A DNA stretch of 64,000 nt, taken from assembly GCA_001801215.1 (NCBI GenBank), contig MGXA01000059.1, positions 1 through 64,000 on the forward strand, read 5' to 3'. This DNA comes from Gallionellales bacterium RIFCSPLOWO2_02_FULL_59_110. GTDB lineage: Bacteria > Pseudomonadota > Gammaproteobacteria > Burkholderiales > Gallionellaceae. This document shows, in pieces, positions 9,761 through 19,438 of the stretch. The stretch's first letter is position 1, and the number at the start of each line of letters is the position of its first letter. Both the position numbers and the translations under genes were made by a program. Under the pieces are notes generated by a model, which was not told the origin of the DNA, made no database searches, and saw only the letters and a list, made by a program, of their open reading frames with translations.

Positions 9761-11506
9761 TCATTTGGCGGCCACCGCAAACTGGATGCTGTGCAACTGC
9801 GCATACACGCCGTCTTTCGTCAGTAGTTCGCGGTGCGTGCCGATCTCGACGATCTCGCCTTTTTGCAGCACGACGATGCGATCCGCCTTTTCGATGGTGG
9901 ACAGGCGATGCGCGATGACCAGCGTGGTGCGCCCCCGCATCAGGGTTTCCAGAGCGGCCTGCACATGGCGTTCGGATTCGGAATCCAGCGCGGAAGTCGC
10001 CTCGTCGAGAATCAGAATCGGCGCATCCTTGAGGATGGCGCGAGCGATGGCGATGCGCTGGCGCTGCCCGCCGGACAGCTTCACGCCGCGCTCCCCGACC
10101 AGGGTATTCAGCCCTGCCGGCCATTCGCGGATGAATTCCATCGCGTGCGCGGCAGTTGCGGCGGCGATGATCTCCGCCTCCGGCACTTCGCGCATCTGGC
10201 CGTAGGCGATGTTGGCAGCAACCGTATCGTTGAACAGCACCACTTCCTGGCTCACCAGCGCGATATTGGCGCGCAGGCTGGCTAGCGTCAGGCCGTTGAT
10301 GTCGTGTCCGTCCAACGTAATGCGCCCGCCGCTCGGGCTGTAGAAGCGCGGCACCAGGTTGGCCAGCGTGGTCTTGCCGCTGCCCGAGGCGCCGACCAGT
10401 GCAATATTCTCCCCGGCAGCAATGCGCAGCGTGATGTTCTGCAAGGCAGGGCGCAGATTCGCCGCGTAGGAGAACTGCACGCTGTCGAACTGCAACTCGC
10501 CGCGCACCCGTCCTATCGGCACCGTGCCATCGTCGGTTTCGCCCTCGGTATCCAGCAGCGCAAACACGCTCTCCGCCGCCGCCAGGCCGCGTTGCAGAAA
10601 CTCGCTCACGCCGGTCAGGCGCTTGATCGGCGCGGTCAGCATCAGCATCGCCATGATGAACGAAACGAAGCCGCCCACCGTGGTCTCGTCGGCCTGCGAT
10701 TGCAGCGTGACGAGATAAACGATGGCTGCAAGGGCGATGGCGGCAACCATCTGCACGATCGGCACATTCGCGGCGCTCGCCGCCGCCTGCTTCATCGCAT
10801 AGCGGCGCACCCAGTTGGCCTGCTCGTTGAAACGTGCACTTTCGTACTGCTGCCCGCCGAACAGCTTGACCACTTTGTGCGCGGAGACGCTTTCTTCGAT
10901 CACCTGAGTGATGTCGCCCATCGCACGTTGCGCATCGCGGCTGCTGGTGCGCATCCGTTTGCTGAGGGTGCGGATGATGAAGGCAATGACCGGCGCCATC
11001 AGCAGCGTGAGCAACGTCAGCTTCCAGTTGAGGTAGAACAGCCAGCCGAGCAGCCCGGCGACAACGATGCTGTCGCGCACCAGAACCGTCACCACCGAGG
11101 TGGCGGCATTGGTTACCTGCGTGACATCGAAAGTCAGCTTGGAAATCAGCGAGCCGGTGGCATGATCGTCGTAATAGGGTGTCGGCAAGGCGAGCAGTTT
11201 GCGGAACATCGTGGCGCGCAAATCCATCACCAGCTTGTTGCCCACCCAGTTGATCGCATACGTGCTGATGAATGTTGCCAGCCCGCGCACCAGAAAAATT
11301 GCGATGATGACCACCGGCACGATGCGCATCATTGCCTGATCCTTATGCACAAACGTCCCGTCCAGCATCGGCTTCATCAGCGCGGGAACCAGCGGTTCGG
11401 TGGCGGCGACGACGATCATGCCGAGCAGCGAGGCGGCAAAGGCCCGCCAGTATGGTTTGACGTAGCCGAGGAGGCGCAAATAGAGCTGGCTGCTGGTCAT
11501 ATTCAT
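9761..11506 (-). CDS. msbA: Lipid A / phospholipid flippase MsbA-type ABC exporter
   Basis: Fused TM and ATPase domains; Walker A GASGSGKTT, LSGGQRQRIAIARAILKDAPILILDEATSALD; start set at MNMTSSQLYLRL. Confidence 0.85.
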   Translation of the reverse strand: MNMTSSQLYLRLLGYVKPYWRAFAASLLGMIVVAATEPLVPALMKPMLDGTFVHKDQAMMRIVPVVIIAIFLVRGLATFISTYAINWVGNKLVMDLRATMFRKLLALPTPYYDDHATGSLISKLTFDVTQVTNAATSVVTVLVRDSIVVAGLLGWLFYLNWKLTLLTLLMAPVIAFIIRTLSKRMRTSSRDAQRAMGDITQVIEESVSAHKVVKLFGGQQYESARFNEQANWVRRYAMKQAAASAANVPIVQMVAAIALAAIVYLVTLQSQADETTVGGFVSFIMAMLMLTAPIKRLTGVSEFLQRGLAAAESVFALLDTEGETDDGTVPIGRVRGELQFDSVQFSYAANLRPALQNITLRIAAGENIALVGASGSGKTTLANLVPRFYSPSGGRITLDGHDINGLTLASLRANIALVSQEVVLFNDTVAANIAYGQMREVPEAEIIAAATAAHAMEFIREWPAGLNTLVGERGVKLSGGQRQRIAIARAILKDAPILILDEATSALDSESERHVQAALETLMRGRTTLVIAHRLSTIEKADRIVVLQKGEIVEIGTHRELLTKDGVYAQLHSIQFAVAAK

Positions 11507-11561
11507 GGCGCGCACTTTAGCAGAAAAAGGCTGCCACCCGGCTGCCGCGCGCAGTTCCGGT

Positions 11562-12173
11562 TCAGAACTCGACGCCTTCCTGCGCCTGGATGCCGGCATC
11601 GAATGCATGTTTGAGCGGACGCATTTCGGTGACGGTGTCGGCGATTTCAATAAGCACATCCGGCGCGCCGCGCCCGGTCAGGATTACATGCTGCATCGCG
11701 GGGCGGTTGTTCAATGCCTCCAGCAGCGGGCCGGGATCGAGGTATCCCAGCTTCAGCGCGATGTTGATTTCGTCCAGCACCACCAGTTGCAGCGCGGGGT
11801 TGCGCAGCATGTCGTGCGCCACTTGCCAGGCGGCCTGCGCCTTGGCGATGTCGCGCTCGCGATCCTGCGTCTCCCAGGTGTAGCCTTCGCCCATCACGTG
11901 ATATTCGACTTCGGGAAAGCGCCGGAAAAAGGTCTCCTCGCCAGTGGCCAAACCGCCCTTGATGAATTGCACCACGCCGACACGCATGCCGTGCCCGAGC
12001 GAGCGTGCGACCATGCCGAACGCCGCGCTGCTCTTGCCTTTGCCGTTGCCGGTATGCACCAGGATCACGCCGCGCTGCTGCGTGGCGGCGGAAATCCTGG
12101 CATCCACGATTTCCTTGTGGTGCTGCTTGCGCGCGCGATGGCGCTCGGCTGCCGCTTCAGTTTTTTCCGTCAT
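11562..12173 (-). CDS. cobO: Cob(I)yrinic acid a,c-diamide adenosyltransferase
   Basis: HTGNGKGKSSAAFGMVARSLGHGMRVGVVQFIKG; next to btuM/btuB behind a cobalamin riboswitch. Confidence 0.9.
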   Translation of the reverse strand: MTEKTEAAAERHRARKQHHKEIVDARISAATQQRGVILVHTGNGKGKSSAAFGMVARSLGHGMRVGVVQFIKGGLATGEETFFRRFPEVEYHVMGEGYTWETQDRERDIAKAQAAWQVAHDMLRNPALQLVVLDEINIALKLGYLDPGPLLEALNNRPAMQHVILTGRGAPDVLIEIADTVTEMRPLKHAFDAGIQAQEGVEF

Positions 12174-12218
12174 GGTTGACTCGCGTGCGAACAGGCTGCT
12201 CGCGGCAAGCGGCAACGG

Positions 12219-12782
12219 TCAGGCGCGGGCGGAGCGCCCGGATAAATTTGTGATGGCGATTTGCACGCAGGCGGCAATCGACAAATACAGGAATGCGCCG
12301 GTCAGGTATTGGCCGTAATACCCCGTCATGCTCTCCGCATATTGCAGCGCGCCCATCCCGGAAAAACGCCCGGAAAACAGGTAGAAGCTGCCGCTGGAAA
12401 TCACGAACGAGGCGCTGGTTGCCAGCCATGCAGACGCGGTAAACAGCGCCAGACCGCGCCAAGATTGGCTATGGCGCGCCGCATAGAAATGCCCCGCATA
12501 CCACATGACGGCGTATGCCGGGATCAGGAACCAGTAGGCGGGCGAGAAGCACCAATCGCTCACGCCGCCGAAGTTGATCGCGAGATAATCCACCAGCCCG
12601 GCTTCGGCCAGCAGCACCGGCAAGGCAATGCGCGGCAGGAAGAGTCCGGCCAGCAGGAAGATCGCCAGCGAAGCATCCGGCAGATGCAGCATGGAGCCAA
12701 AGTGATGGTCGCGCGTCGCCGCCATCAGCACGGTCAGGATGGCGAAAATTGCCATGGTTCTGGTTTGGTTGTTGTTCATCAT
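12219..12782 (-). CDS. btuM: BtuM-type cobalamin transporter (solitary ECF S-component homologue)
   Basis: ~188-aa membrane protein between btuB and cobO; conserved-looking DWCFSPAYWFLIPAYAVMWYAGHF with a cysteine; family assigned from context and topology. Confidence 0.7.
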   Translation of the reverse strand: MMNNNQTRTMAIFAILTVLMAATRDHHFGSMLHLPDASLAIFLLAGLFLPRIALPVLLAEAGLVDYLAINFGGVSDWCFSPAYWFLIPAYAVMWYAGHFYAARHSQSWRGLALFTASAWLATSASFVISSGSFYLFSGRFSGMGALQYAESMTGYYGQYLTGAFLYLSIAACVQIAITNLSGRSARA

Positions 12783-12874
12783 CTCTCCTGAATTTAACGC
12801 TTGCTCAATAGTTGCAACAGTACACGAAGCCGGAAAAAAAGCAAAGGCGGCATGTCCGCCCTTGCCGATATTCA

Positions 12875-14743
12875 TCACGGGCGGTAACTCAAGCCGGCAA
12901 ACAGCGTACGCCCGGCGGTGTCGTATCCATGCGCCAGCATGTAGTCCCTGTCGAACAGGTTGTCCACGCGCAGCGACAACTGGAGTTGCTTGTTCAGCGC
13001 ATAGGCGGCGCTCAGGTTCACTAGGTTGTAGCTTGCCAGCGTGGTACGCGCGAAGGTGTTGATATCGATGTCGGCGCGCTTGCCGCTGTGCTGCCACTCA
13101 CCGCCTGCCTGCCATGCGCCATACTGCCGCGTTATGCCGAGATGGGCGAACGATCTGGCGCGGCGCAGCAGCGTCTGGCCGGATTGGCTATCGCGCGGAT
13201 CTTGCAGCGTCAACGCCGCTTTCACGCTCGTGTCGCCGTACCGCCCGGTATAGGCCATTTCAAAACCGTCGATACGCGCCTCGCTGAGGTTGATCATGGT
13301 GCTGGAGGGCAGGTTGTTGTTGACGATCAGGTCGCGGATGCGATTGTCGAAATACACAATATCCGCGCGCTGGCTGCCCGCAGCATAGTGCAGGCCCAGT
13401 TCGTTGTTGCGCGAACGCTCCGGCTTCAGGTTCGGGTTGCCCGCATAGGAAAAGCCCCAGCCGTAATCGGTGAACGGGTAAAACAAATCGTTCAGCGTCG
13501 GCGCCTTGAAAGCCGTGCCCGTACTCGCCGTTATGCGCCAGGCATTGTTGAGATTGAAGCCGTACCCGAGCAATGCGGTATCCGCATTGCCGAAATCGGA
13601 GTAGCGGTCGTGGCGCAGATTGAGCTGCACCTGCTGCGCGCCATATACGCCGGTATAACCCGCAAACAGGCTATCGTCGCTGCGGCGCGCGTGCGTGAAA
13701 GCCGTACTGCTCGACACGCGCTGTTCCAGATGTTCGATACCGGCATTCAACATGTTGTGCTCGCCCAGTTGCAGCGTGTTCTGCCAGACCACCTGGTCGC
13801 CGGTGGTTTTGAACTGTGCGCCCGACCAGATATCCGGGACGCCGTTCAGGAAGTTCTGCGTTTCGTCCACGCCCTGCGCCAGTTGCAGCCTGCTCTGCCA
13901 TATCTCGCCGAAGCGGTTGTCGGAAGTTAACGCCACCTTGCGGATATTGGCCCTGCTTTCGTTTGCATCGGTCTGCAAACCGAAGGGGTTGTCGGTCTGG
14001 CTGTCGGCACGGCTTTCGAACAGCGAGAGCGACATGCTGTGAGCGCCGCTGAATTTATGGCGCACACTGGCGGAAAAGCTGGTGTTGTCATAGCCGTCCT
14101 CGTCAGGGTTGACCGCCGGCACCAGGCTGGTTTTGATGGACGAAACGCCATCGCTTTTGAACCTGGACAGTTGCACATCGAAGGAGGTGCTCCCGGCCTC
14201 GCCGCCGAACCCCGCCGCCGCACGTTGCGTGTTGTGTGTCCCCATTCCCGCGCTAACATTGAAGGCGGGCGCTCCTTTGCCGCGCCGGGTGAATATTTGG
14301 ATCACTCCGCCGATGCCTTCAGAGCCATACAGGCTGCTGACATTGCCGCGCACCACCTCGATGCGCTCGACCTGATCCAGCATCAACTGGTCGATGGCCG
14401 TCATCCCCGAGGTGGCCGATCCGATGCGCACGCCGTCCAGCAGCACCAGCGCATGGCTGGAGTTGGTGCCGCGCACAAACAGGCTGCTCTGCTTGCCGAC
14501 GCCGCCGCTCTGGTAGATTTCCACCCCGGCCAGTTGCCGCAGCAGCGTGGGGAGGTCGGCGGCCTGGGAGGCTTGTATCTCCTGCCGGTCGATGACCGTG
14601 GTGTGCGCCAGCGATTGGCCGAGCGGCTGCGGCATACGCGACGCCGTCACAACGATCTCACCCAGGCTGGGTGTTTCGGCATAGGCGGCAAGAGGGAAGA
14701 CCATCGCGCCGGATAGCGCGATAGCGATAAGTTTCTGTTTCAT
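12875..14743 (-). CDS. btuB: TonB-dependent cobalamin receptor BtuB
   Basis: Signal peptide, TonB box region (EIVVTASRMPQ), plug domain, C-terminal YRP; downstream of a cobalamin riboswitch. Confidence 0.9.
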   Translation of the reverse strand: MKQKLIAIALSGAMVFPLAAYAETPSLGEIVVTASRMPQPLGQSLAHTTVIDRQEIQASQAADLPTLLRQLAGVEIYQSGGVGKQSSLFVRGTNSSHALVLLDGVRIGSATSGMTAIDQLMLDQVERIEVVRGNVSSLYGSEGIGGVIQIFTRRGKGAPAFNVSAGMGTHNTQRAAAGFGGEAGSTSFDVQLSRFKSDGVSSIKTSLVPAVNPDEDGYDNTSFSASVRHKFSGAHSMSLSLFESRADSQTDNPFGLQTDANESRANIRKVALTSDNRFGEIWQSRLQLAQGVDETQNFLNGVPDIWSGAQFKTTGDQVVWQNTLQLGEHNMLNAGIEHLEQRVSSSTAFTHARRSDDSLFAGYTGVYGAQQVQLNLRHDRYSDFGNADTALLGYGFNLNNAWRITASTGTAFKAPTLNDLFYPFTDYGWGFSYAGNPNLKPERSRNNELGLHYAAGSQRADIVYFDNRIRDLIVNNNLPSSTMINLSEARIDGFEMAYTGRYGDTSVKAALTLQDPRDSQSGQTLLRRARSFAHLGITRQYGAWQAGGEWQHSGKRADIDINTFARTTLASYNLVNLSAAYALNKQLQLSLRVDNLFDRDYMLAHGYDTAGRTLFAGLSYRP

Positions 14744-14884
14744 GATGATTTCCCGAGTAAGTTCCGAGCGTCCCCGCTGGAACGTTAACAATTCAGGAAA
14801 TACCACGGGCAGAAAAAGCAGAAGAGGGACGGCGATGCCGTTCGATTTGTGCCGATGCGCCACCCGCAGCATCTCCTGTTCCTT

Positions 14885-15050
14885 TGCTCCGTGGCCGGTC
14901 TCCGGGCTCGCAAGTCTTGATTTACCGCCTTCCCATAAGATCCCTTGGGGGGATTACTCACAGTGGCATACTGGCAAATCCGCACTCGCTTACCGTTGCG
15001 GGGGCAGCACAGGCATCGGGTTGATTTCCCTCACCTGTTTCCCGTTTAAC
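14885..15050 (-). promoter_or_regulatory. Cobalamin (B12) riboswitch
   Basis: Minus strand contains AATCAACCCGATGCCTGTGCTGCCCCCGCAACGGTAAGCGAGTGCGG, B12-box GCCACTG, and GGGAAGGCGGTAAATCAAGACTTGCGAGCCCGGAGACCGGCC. Confidence 0.93.
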
Positions 15051-15069
15051 TCGTCTGCAAGCAGACGAG
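15050..15069 (-). repeat. Short stable hairpin at the 5' side of the B12 riboswitch
   Basis: CTCGTCTG-CTTG-CAGACGAG on the minus strand: 8-bp stem, CUUG tetraloop. Confidence 0.6.
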
Positions 15070-15203
15070 AACCTCAAAGCAGTGCGCACTTTAGCACAAG
15101 TCCGGCGAACGCAAGCAAAAGGCCCGGGCAAAAATTACAAATCGCTTTCAAAACTCCGGCTTAGCGTTTGACTTATCAGCACTTTTCAAATTATAGTCAG
15201 CAC

Positions 15204-15404
15204 ATGGAAAACGAATTGGCCGCATTGGAAGTCAAACTTGCACTGCTGATACAGGCGAGCGGCAAGTTGCGTGCGGAAAATCATCAATTGCGCCAGGAGC
15301 TGGCGCACGCGCTCAGCAATCACCGCCAATGCAGCGACAAGGTAGATAGCGCAAAGGCGCGCCTGGAAAAACTGCTGACCACCCTCCCTGAAGAGCAAAC
15401 ATGA
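15204..15404 (+). CDS. Small coiled-coil protein upstream of zapA (TIGR02449-like)
   Basis: MENELAALEVKLALLIQASGKLRAENHQLRQELA; overlaps the zapA start. Confidence 0.7.
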   Translation: MENELAALEVKLALLIQASGKLRAENHQLRQELAHALSNHRQCSDKVDSAKARLEKLLTTLPEEQT

Positions 15405-15712
15405 GCGGCGCCACCAAAACGCTGGATATCAAGCTGCTCGACCGCGAATTGCGCGTCGCCTGCCCCGAAGAGGAACGCGGCGAACTGCTCGATGCGGTCG
15501 CCTATCTGGACAAAAAAATGCGCGAAATCCGCGACGCCGGCAAGATCGCCAGCGTCGAGCGCATCGCCCTGATGGCAGCGCTCAACATCACCCACGAACT
15601 GCTCTCCACAAAAATCGGGCGCGGCATTGACGTTGCGGACTTTAAGCGTAGAATGGATTCCATGCAGGCTGCGATCGATGAGGCGTTAGCCGAACAGGAT
15701 TCGCTGTTCTAA
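15401..15712 (+). CDS. zapA: Cell division protein ZapA
   Basis: LDIKLLDRELRVACPEEERGELLDAVAYLDKKMREIRDAGKIASVERIALMAALNITHELL. Confidence 0.88.
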   Translation: MSGATKTLDIKLLDRELRVACPEEERGELLDAVAYLDKKMREIRDAGKIASVERIALMAALNITHELLSTKIGRGIDVADFKRRMDSMQAAIDEALAEQDSLF

Positions 15713-15713
15713 G

Positions 15714-15898
15714 TTGTCCCCTGCGGTGTTCGTCAGGCCCGTAATTCTTTGAGCCAATATGTTAGTTTAGGTCGCGACCCATCAAGCTGCTGTTGTGAAC
15801 GTCCAATCCGGATGAGCCTGATGCGGCAGGGAAACGACCATCTTGGACCGCAGGTTCAAGATGCCGGGTCAACGGCACAGGCGGGGGGCTTTATTTCA
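15714..15898 (+). ncRNA. ssrS: 6S RNA
   Basis: Directly downstream of zapA; complementary ends (CCCCTGCGGTGTTCGTC ... AACGGCACAGGCGGGGGG) and closing-stem/bubble arrangement typical of 6S RNA. Confidence 0.8.
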
Positions 15899-15942
15899 GT
15901 GCGGCCTTAATCGGGCCGCACTTTTTATTTGCGGGCAGCACC

Positions 15943-16407
<465 letters not shown>

Positions 16408-16463
16408 AGGCATGAAGGGCGCGATAAATCACGCCCCTACGATATTTCGCTATCGATTGGAAA

Positions 16464-17270
16464 ATGGAATTTATGGAATGGTATTTAGCCTATCTCCTGC
16501 TCGGCGCTTTCGTCGGCTTCTTCGCCGGATTGCTCGGCATCGGCGGCGGGCTGATTCTGGTGCCGGTATTAAGCTGGATGTTCGACGCACAGCATCTGGG
16601 CGGGGAGCAAAACCTGCATCTCGCGCTGGGCACCTCGATGGCCGCGATACTCTACACCGCTGCTTCCAGCGCACGTACGCACTACGCGCATGGCGCGGTC
16701 AACATGGGCATCGTGCGCGGTATGACGCCGGGCCTGCTGCTGGGCACGCTGCTCGGAACGTTGTTTGCCAGCGGCTCCCCGCAACTTTACCTGTCGGTAT
16801 TTTTCGCGCTGTTCGTGTACTTTGCCGCCGCGCAGATGCTGCTCGGTTTCAGGCCGAAGGCCACCCGGCAACTGCCCGGACGCACCGGCATGACGCTGGT
16901 CGGCAGCGGCATCGGCGCGATCAGCAGCCTGGTTTCCATCGGCGGCGGGACGCTGAGCGTACCCTACATGCTGTGGCACAACATCCCGTTCAAACATGCC
17001 ATCGGCACCTCGGCCGCGCTCGGCTTCCCCATCGCGCTCGGCGGCACGATAGGCTATGCCGCCACCGGTCTGATGCTGCACTCGCTGCCCGCCGGAACGC
17101 TGGGTTTCGTCTATCTCCCCGCGCTGTTCATGCTCATGTTCGGCAGCGCTTTCACCACCCCGCTCGGCGCGAAGGCGACCCACCGGCTGCCACTGCAACC
17201 GCTGCGGCGCGGCTTTGCCATCCTGCTGTTTGTATTGGCGACACGAATGCTGCTGAAGGCTATTGCCTGA
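16464..17270 (+). CDS. TauE/SafE family sulfite exporter-like permease
   Basis: GLLGIGGGLILVPVL and ISSLVSIGGGTLSVPYML repeats. Confidence 0.88.
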   Translation: MEFMEWYLAYLLLGAFVGFFAGLLGIGGGLILVPVLSWMFDAQHLGGEQNLHLALGTSMAAILYTAASSARTHYAHGAVNMGIVRGMTPGLLLGTLLGTLFASGSPQLYLSVFFALFVYFAAAQMLLGFRPKATRQLPGRTGMTLVGSGIGAISSLVSIGGGTLSVPYMLWHNIPFKHAIGTSAALGFPIALGGTIGYAATGLMLHSLPAGTLGFVYLPALFMLMFGSAFTTPLGAKATHRLPLQPLRRGFAILLFVLATRMLLKAIA

Positions 17271-17292
17271 GAGTCAATGTGGCAAGCCGATA

Positions 17293-17382
17293 GGTAGCCC
17301 TGATGCAGGCCGAAGGCCCGAATCCGGGGAATGCTTGCGGGAGACTTCACCCGGATTCCGCTGCGCTTCATCCAGGCTACGG
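17293..17382. repeat. Dispersed inverted repeat, GTAGCCCGGATG family
   Basis: GTAGCCCTGATGCAGG...GAATCCGGGG...CCCGGATTCCGCTGCGCTTCATCCAGGCTAC; second copy at 18797-18866. Confidence 0.75.
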
Positions 17383-17388
17383 ATTTAC

Positions 17389-18333
17389 TCACGCATTGCG
17401 CAGCCTGAAACTCAACGCGACCAGCGCGACCAGCAGCAGCATCGCCGTCGCGTTGTGCAACACTGCGACCAGCAGCGGCAAACCGAAAAGCACATTGGAT
17501 ATACCCAGCGCTGCCTGAAACACAACCAACCCCAGAATGGCCTTGCCGATATTGCGCAAGCCTTTCGCCGCCATAACCCCGAAGGACAGCCAGCCGAGGT
17601 AAACGACGACAAGCAGCGCGCCCACCCGATGCATCCAGTGAATCGCCGTCAGCCTTTCCGCGGAAAGCGCGAGGCCGGAGCGATCGATGCTGTATGAAAA
17701 ATCCATCGGCGGCAACAGCGCGCCATTGCACAGCGGAAACCCGGTGCAGGCCAGCGCGGCAAAGTTGGAGCTCACCCAGCCGCCCAGCATGATCTGGATC
17801 AGCAGCAGCACAACGCCCAGCCACGACAGGCCGCGCCATTTTTGCGCCACATCCGCGTCGATGGCGGCAGGCTGGGCGATCTGGCGCAGCGCGATCCATG
17901 CCAGCAGCATCAGCATCGCCACCCCGCCCGCCAGATGCACCAGCACGATGACCGGACGCGGCAGGTGCGCGAAAGCCCAGATGCCAAACGCCGCCATGAA
18001 GACAATCAGCACCAGCAGCAAGGTCGGCAGCAACGGCGATTGGCGCAATGCATTGCGGTTTTTCCACGCCAGCCCGCATACCGCGATTGCCAGCAATCCC
18101 AGCAGTTGCACTACCTGGCTATGCAGCTTCCACTGCCACGAAGTATGGCCGCGCCCCGCTCCATGCCCCGTACCATCAGCCTGCGGAGGCTGCCGTTCCT
18201 TCAGCGTGTTTTCCTCGTAGCAGGCGGGCCAGTTGGCGCAGCCCAAGCCGGCATCGGCAAGGCGCGCATAAGCGCTCAACACCACCGCGCAAAAAGCGAG
18301 CACACAGGTAGCCAGGACAAGTTTCTGATACAT
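17389..18333 (-). CDS. ctaA: Heme A synthase, COX15/CtaA family
   Basis: LVHLAGGVAMLMLLAW, LIQIMLGGWVSSNFAALACTGFPLCNGALLPP, IHWMHRVGALLV, ATAMLLLVALVALSFRL. Confidence 0.88.
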   Translation of the reverse strand: MYQKLVLATCVLAFCAVVLSAYARLADAGLGCANWPACYEENTLKERQPPQADGTGHGAGRGHTSWQWKLHSQVVQLLGLLAIAVCGLAWKNRNALRQSPLLPTLLLVLIVFMAAFGIWAFAHLPRPVIVLVHLAGGVAMLMLLAWIALRQIAQPAAIDADVAQKWRGLSWLGVVLLLIQIMLGGWVSSNFAALACTGFPLCNGALLPPMDFSYSIDRSGLALSAERLTAIHWMHRVGALLVVVYLGWLSFGVMAAKGLRNIGKAILGLVVFQAALGISNVLFGLPLLVAVLHNATAMLLLVALVALSFRLRNA

Positions 18334-18420
18334 CGTTTAACACCGGAAAAATGACGGCGCGATTGTATGTCATCGCGCCACGCAAGGCGAGCTGCCTCCC
18401 GGATCAGGGAGGCGCTTTTA

Positions 18421-18487
18421 GGTTGGGTTGAACGGAGTGATACCCAACATTCAACGATGGGTATCGCGTTGCTCAACCCATCTACGC
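18421..18487. repeat. Dispersed inverted repeat, TTGGGTTGA...GATACCCAAC family
   Basis: GGTTGGGTTGAACGGAGTGATACCCAACATTCAACGATGGGTATCGCGTTGCTCAACCCATC. Confidence 0.65.
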
Positions 18488-18639
18488 TGGCTCGACGCGC
18501 AACGCGGGCAGGGTGACGGTTTTTATGGGGTACCTCGCGCATTACAAATGTGATGCGCATCACCATCAAAATCGTGGAGAGATGCAAGGGCAGGGTTGGC
18601 AGCAAGTGCGGAAAGCGGAGCGTATTCCGCCTGATGTTT

Positions 18640-18676
18640 TCAAGCGGCGCAATGCCCGTTGGTTATTGCGCCCTAC
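18640..18676. repeat. Dispersed repeat, GGCGCAATGCCC...GGTTATTGCGCC family
   Basis: GGCGCAATGCCCGTTGGTTATTGCGCC inverted repeat abutting the 3' end of a truncated yjdM-like ORF. Confidence 0.6.
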
Positions 18677-18759
18677 TTGGGCTCGGAGCAGACATAGTTG
18701 ATGCCGTCTTCGTAGGTGAATTCCGAATTGCATTTCGGGCATTTGGGTAAACCGCTCAT
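18673..18759 (-). pseudogene. 5' fragment of a YjdM/PhnA zinc-ribbon gene
   Basis: Translates to [28 protein letters not shown]; the YjdM/PhnA N-terminus stops where a dispersed repeat begins. Confidence 0.65.
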
Positions 18760-18796
18760 GGTAGTTCCTGTGATTGATTGGGTAATGTTGGAATGT

Positions 18797-18866
18797 GTAG
18801 CCCGGATGCAGCGTAGCGAAATCCGGGGGAATTATCCCGGATTCCATTGCATTTCATCCGGGCTAG
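18797..18866. repeat. Dispersed inverted repeat, GTAGCCCGGATG family
   Basis: GTAGCCCGGATGCAGCGTAGCGAAATCCGGGGG...CCCGGATTCCATTGCATTTCATCCGGGCTA. Confidence 0.75.
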
Positions 18867-18874
18867 GCTGGCTG

Positions 18875-19348
18875 CTACGGCTCGCGAGTGTATTTTTTCT
18901 CTAATTTTTCGCAATGTTCATAATCTTTATCCGAATAGGATTTTATACTCCCTGCTTCAAACTTATCTTTCTCCGCTTTGATCTGGATAATCTCTTCAAC
19001 TGGGTAAATTCCGGCGCCGTTTTCAATATATCTGCAAACTTCATTGAAAGTAACTGTCAGGTTCTCGCCTTTGTGTAACGCAAGAAAGCAGGAAATATCA
19101 CTGGTTTCAATGAATAGACTCTGTGGTTTCTTCTCGTTGTCAACAAATTCACCGTGTAGAAAATCACCCCATACAAACCCAGTAAGCTTTCCAGCAAACG
19201 TCTTCGTTCTGATAATCTCACCGTCTGCATGATTTGCGCACGTGGGATCAACGTATGAGGCCACTTTTTCTGCAGCAGTGGCGGAGCTAATGCTCGTTAA
19301 GCCGACAGCTAAGATGGCGGAAGAGAAAATCGTGGTCGATTTGCACAT
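18875..19348 (-). CDS. Hypothetical secreted protein
   Basis: Signal peptide MCKSTTIFSSAILAVGLTSISSATAA. Confidence 0.5.
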   Translation of the reverse strand: MCKSTTIFSSAILAVGLTSISSATAAEKVASYVDPTCANHADGEIIRTKTFAGKLTGFVWGDFLHGEFVDNEKKPQSLFIETSDISCFLALHKGENLTVTFNEVCRYIENGAGIYPVEEIIQIKAEKDKFEAGSIKSYSDKDYEHCEKLEKKYTREP

Positions 19349-19438
19349 ATTCTACCCGTTCTTCCAAAATTACCCGCAAACAGAGAATGACAAATACATC
19401 TCAGTAAAACAACCCTGAGTGCATTTGCGAAGGAGGCC

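Noticed and set aside
10304-11614. 436-aa plus-strand ORF opposite msbA
   Set aside because: Antisense shadow of a conserved ABC exporter.
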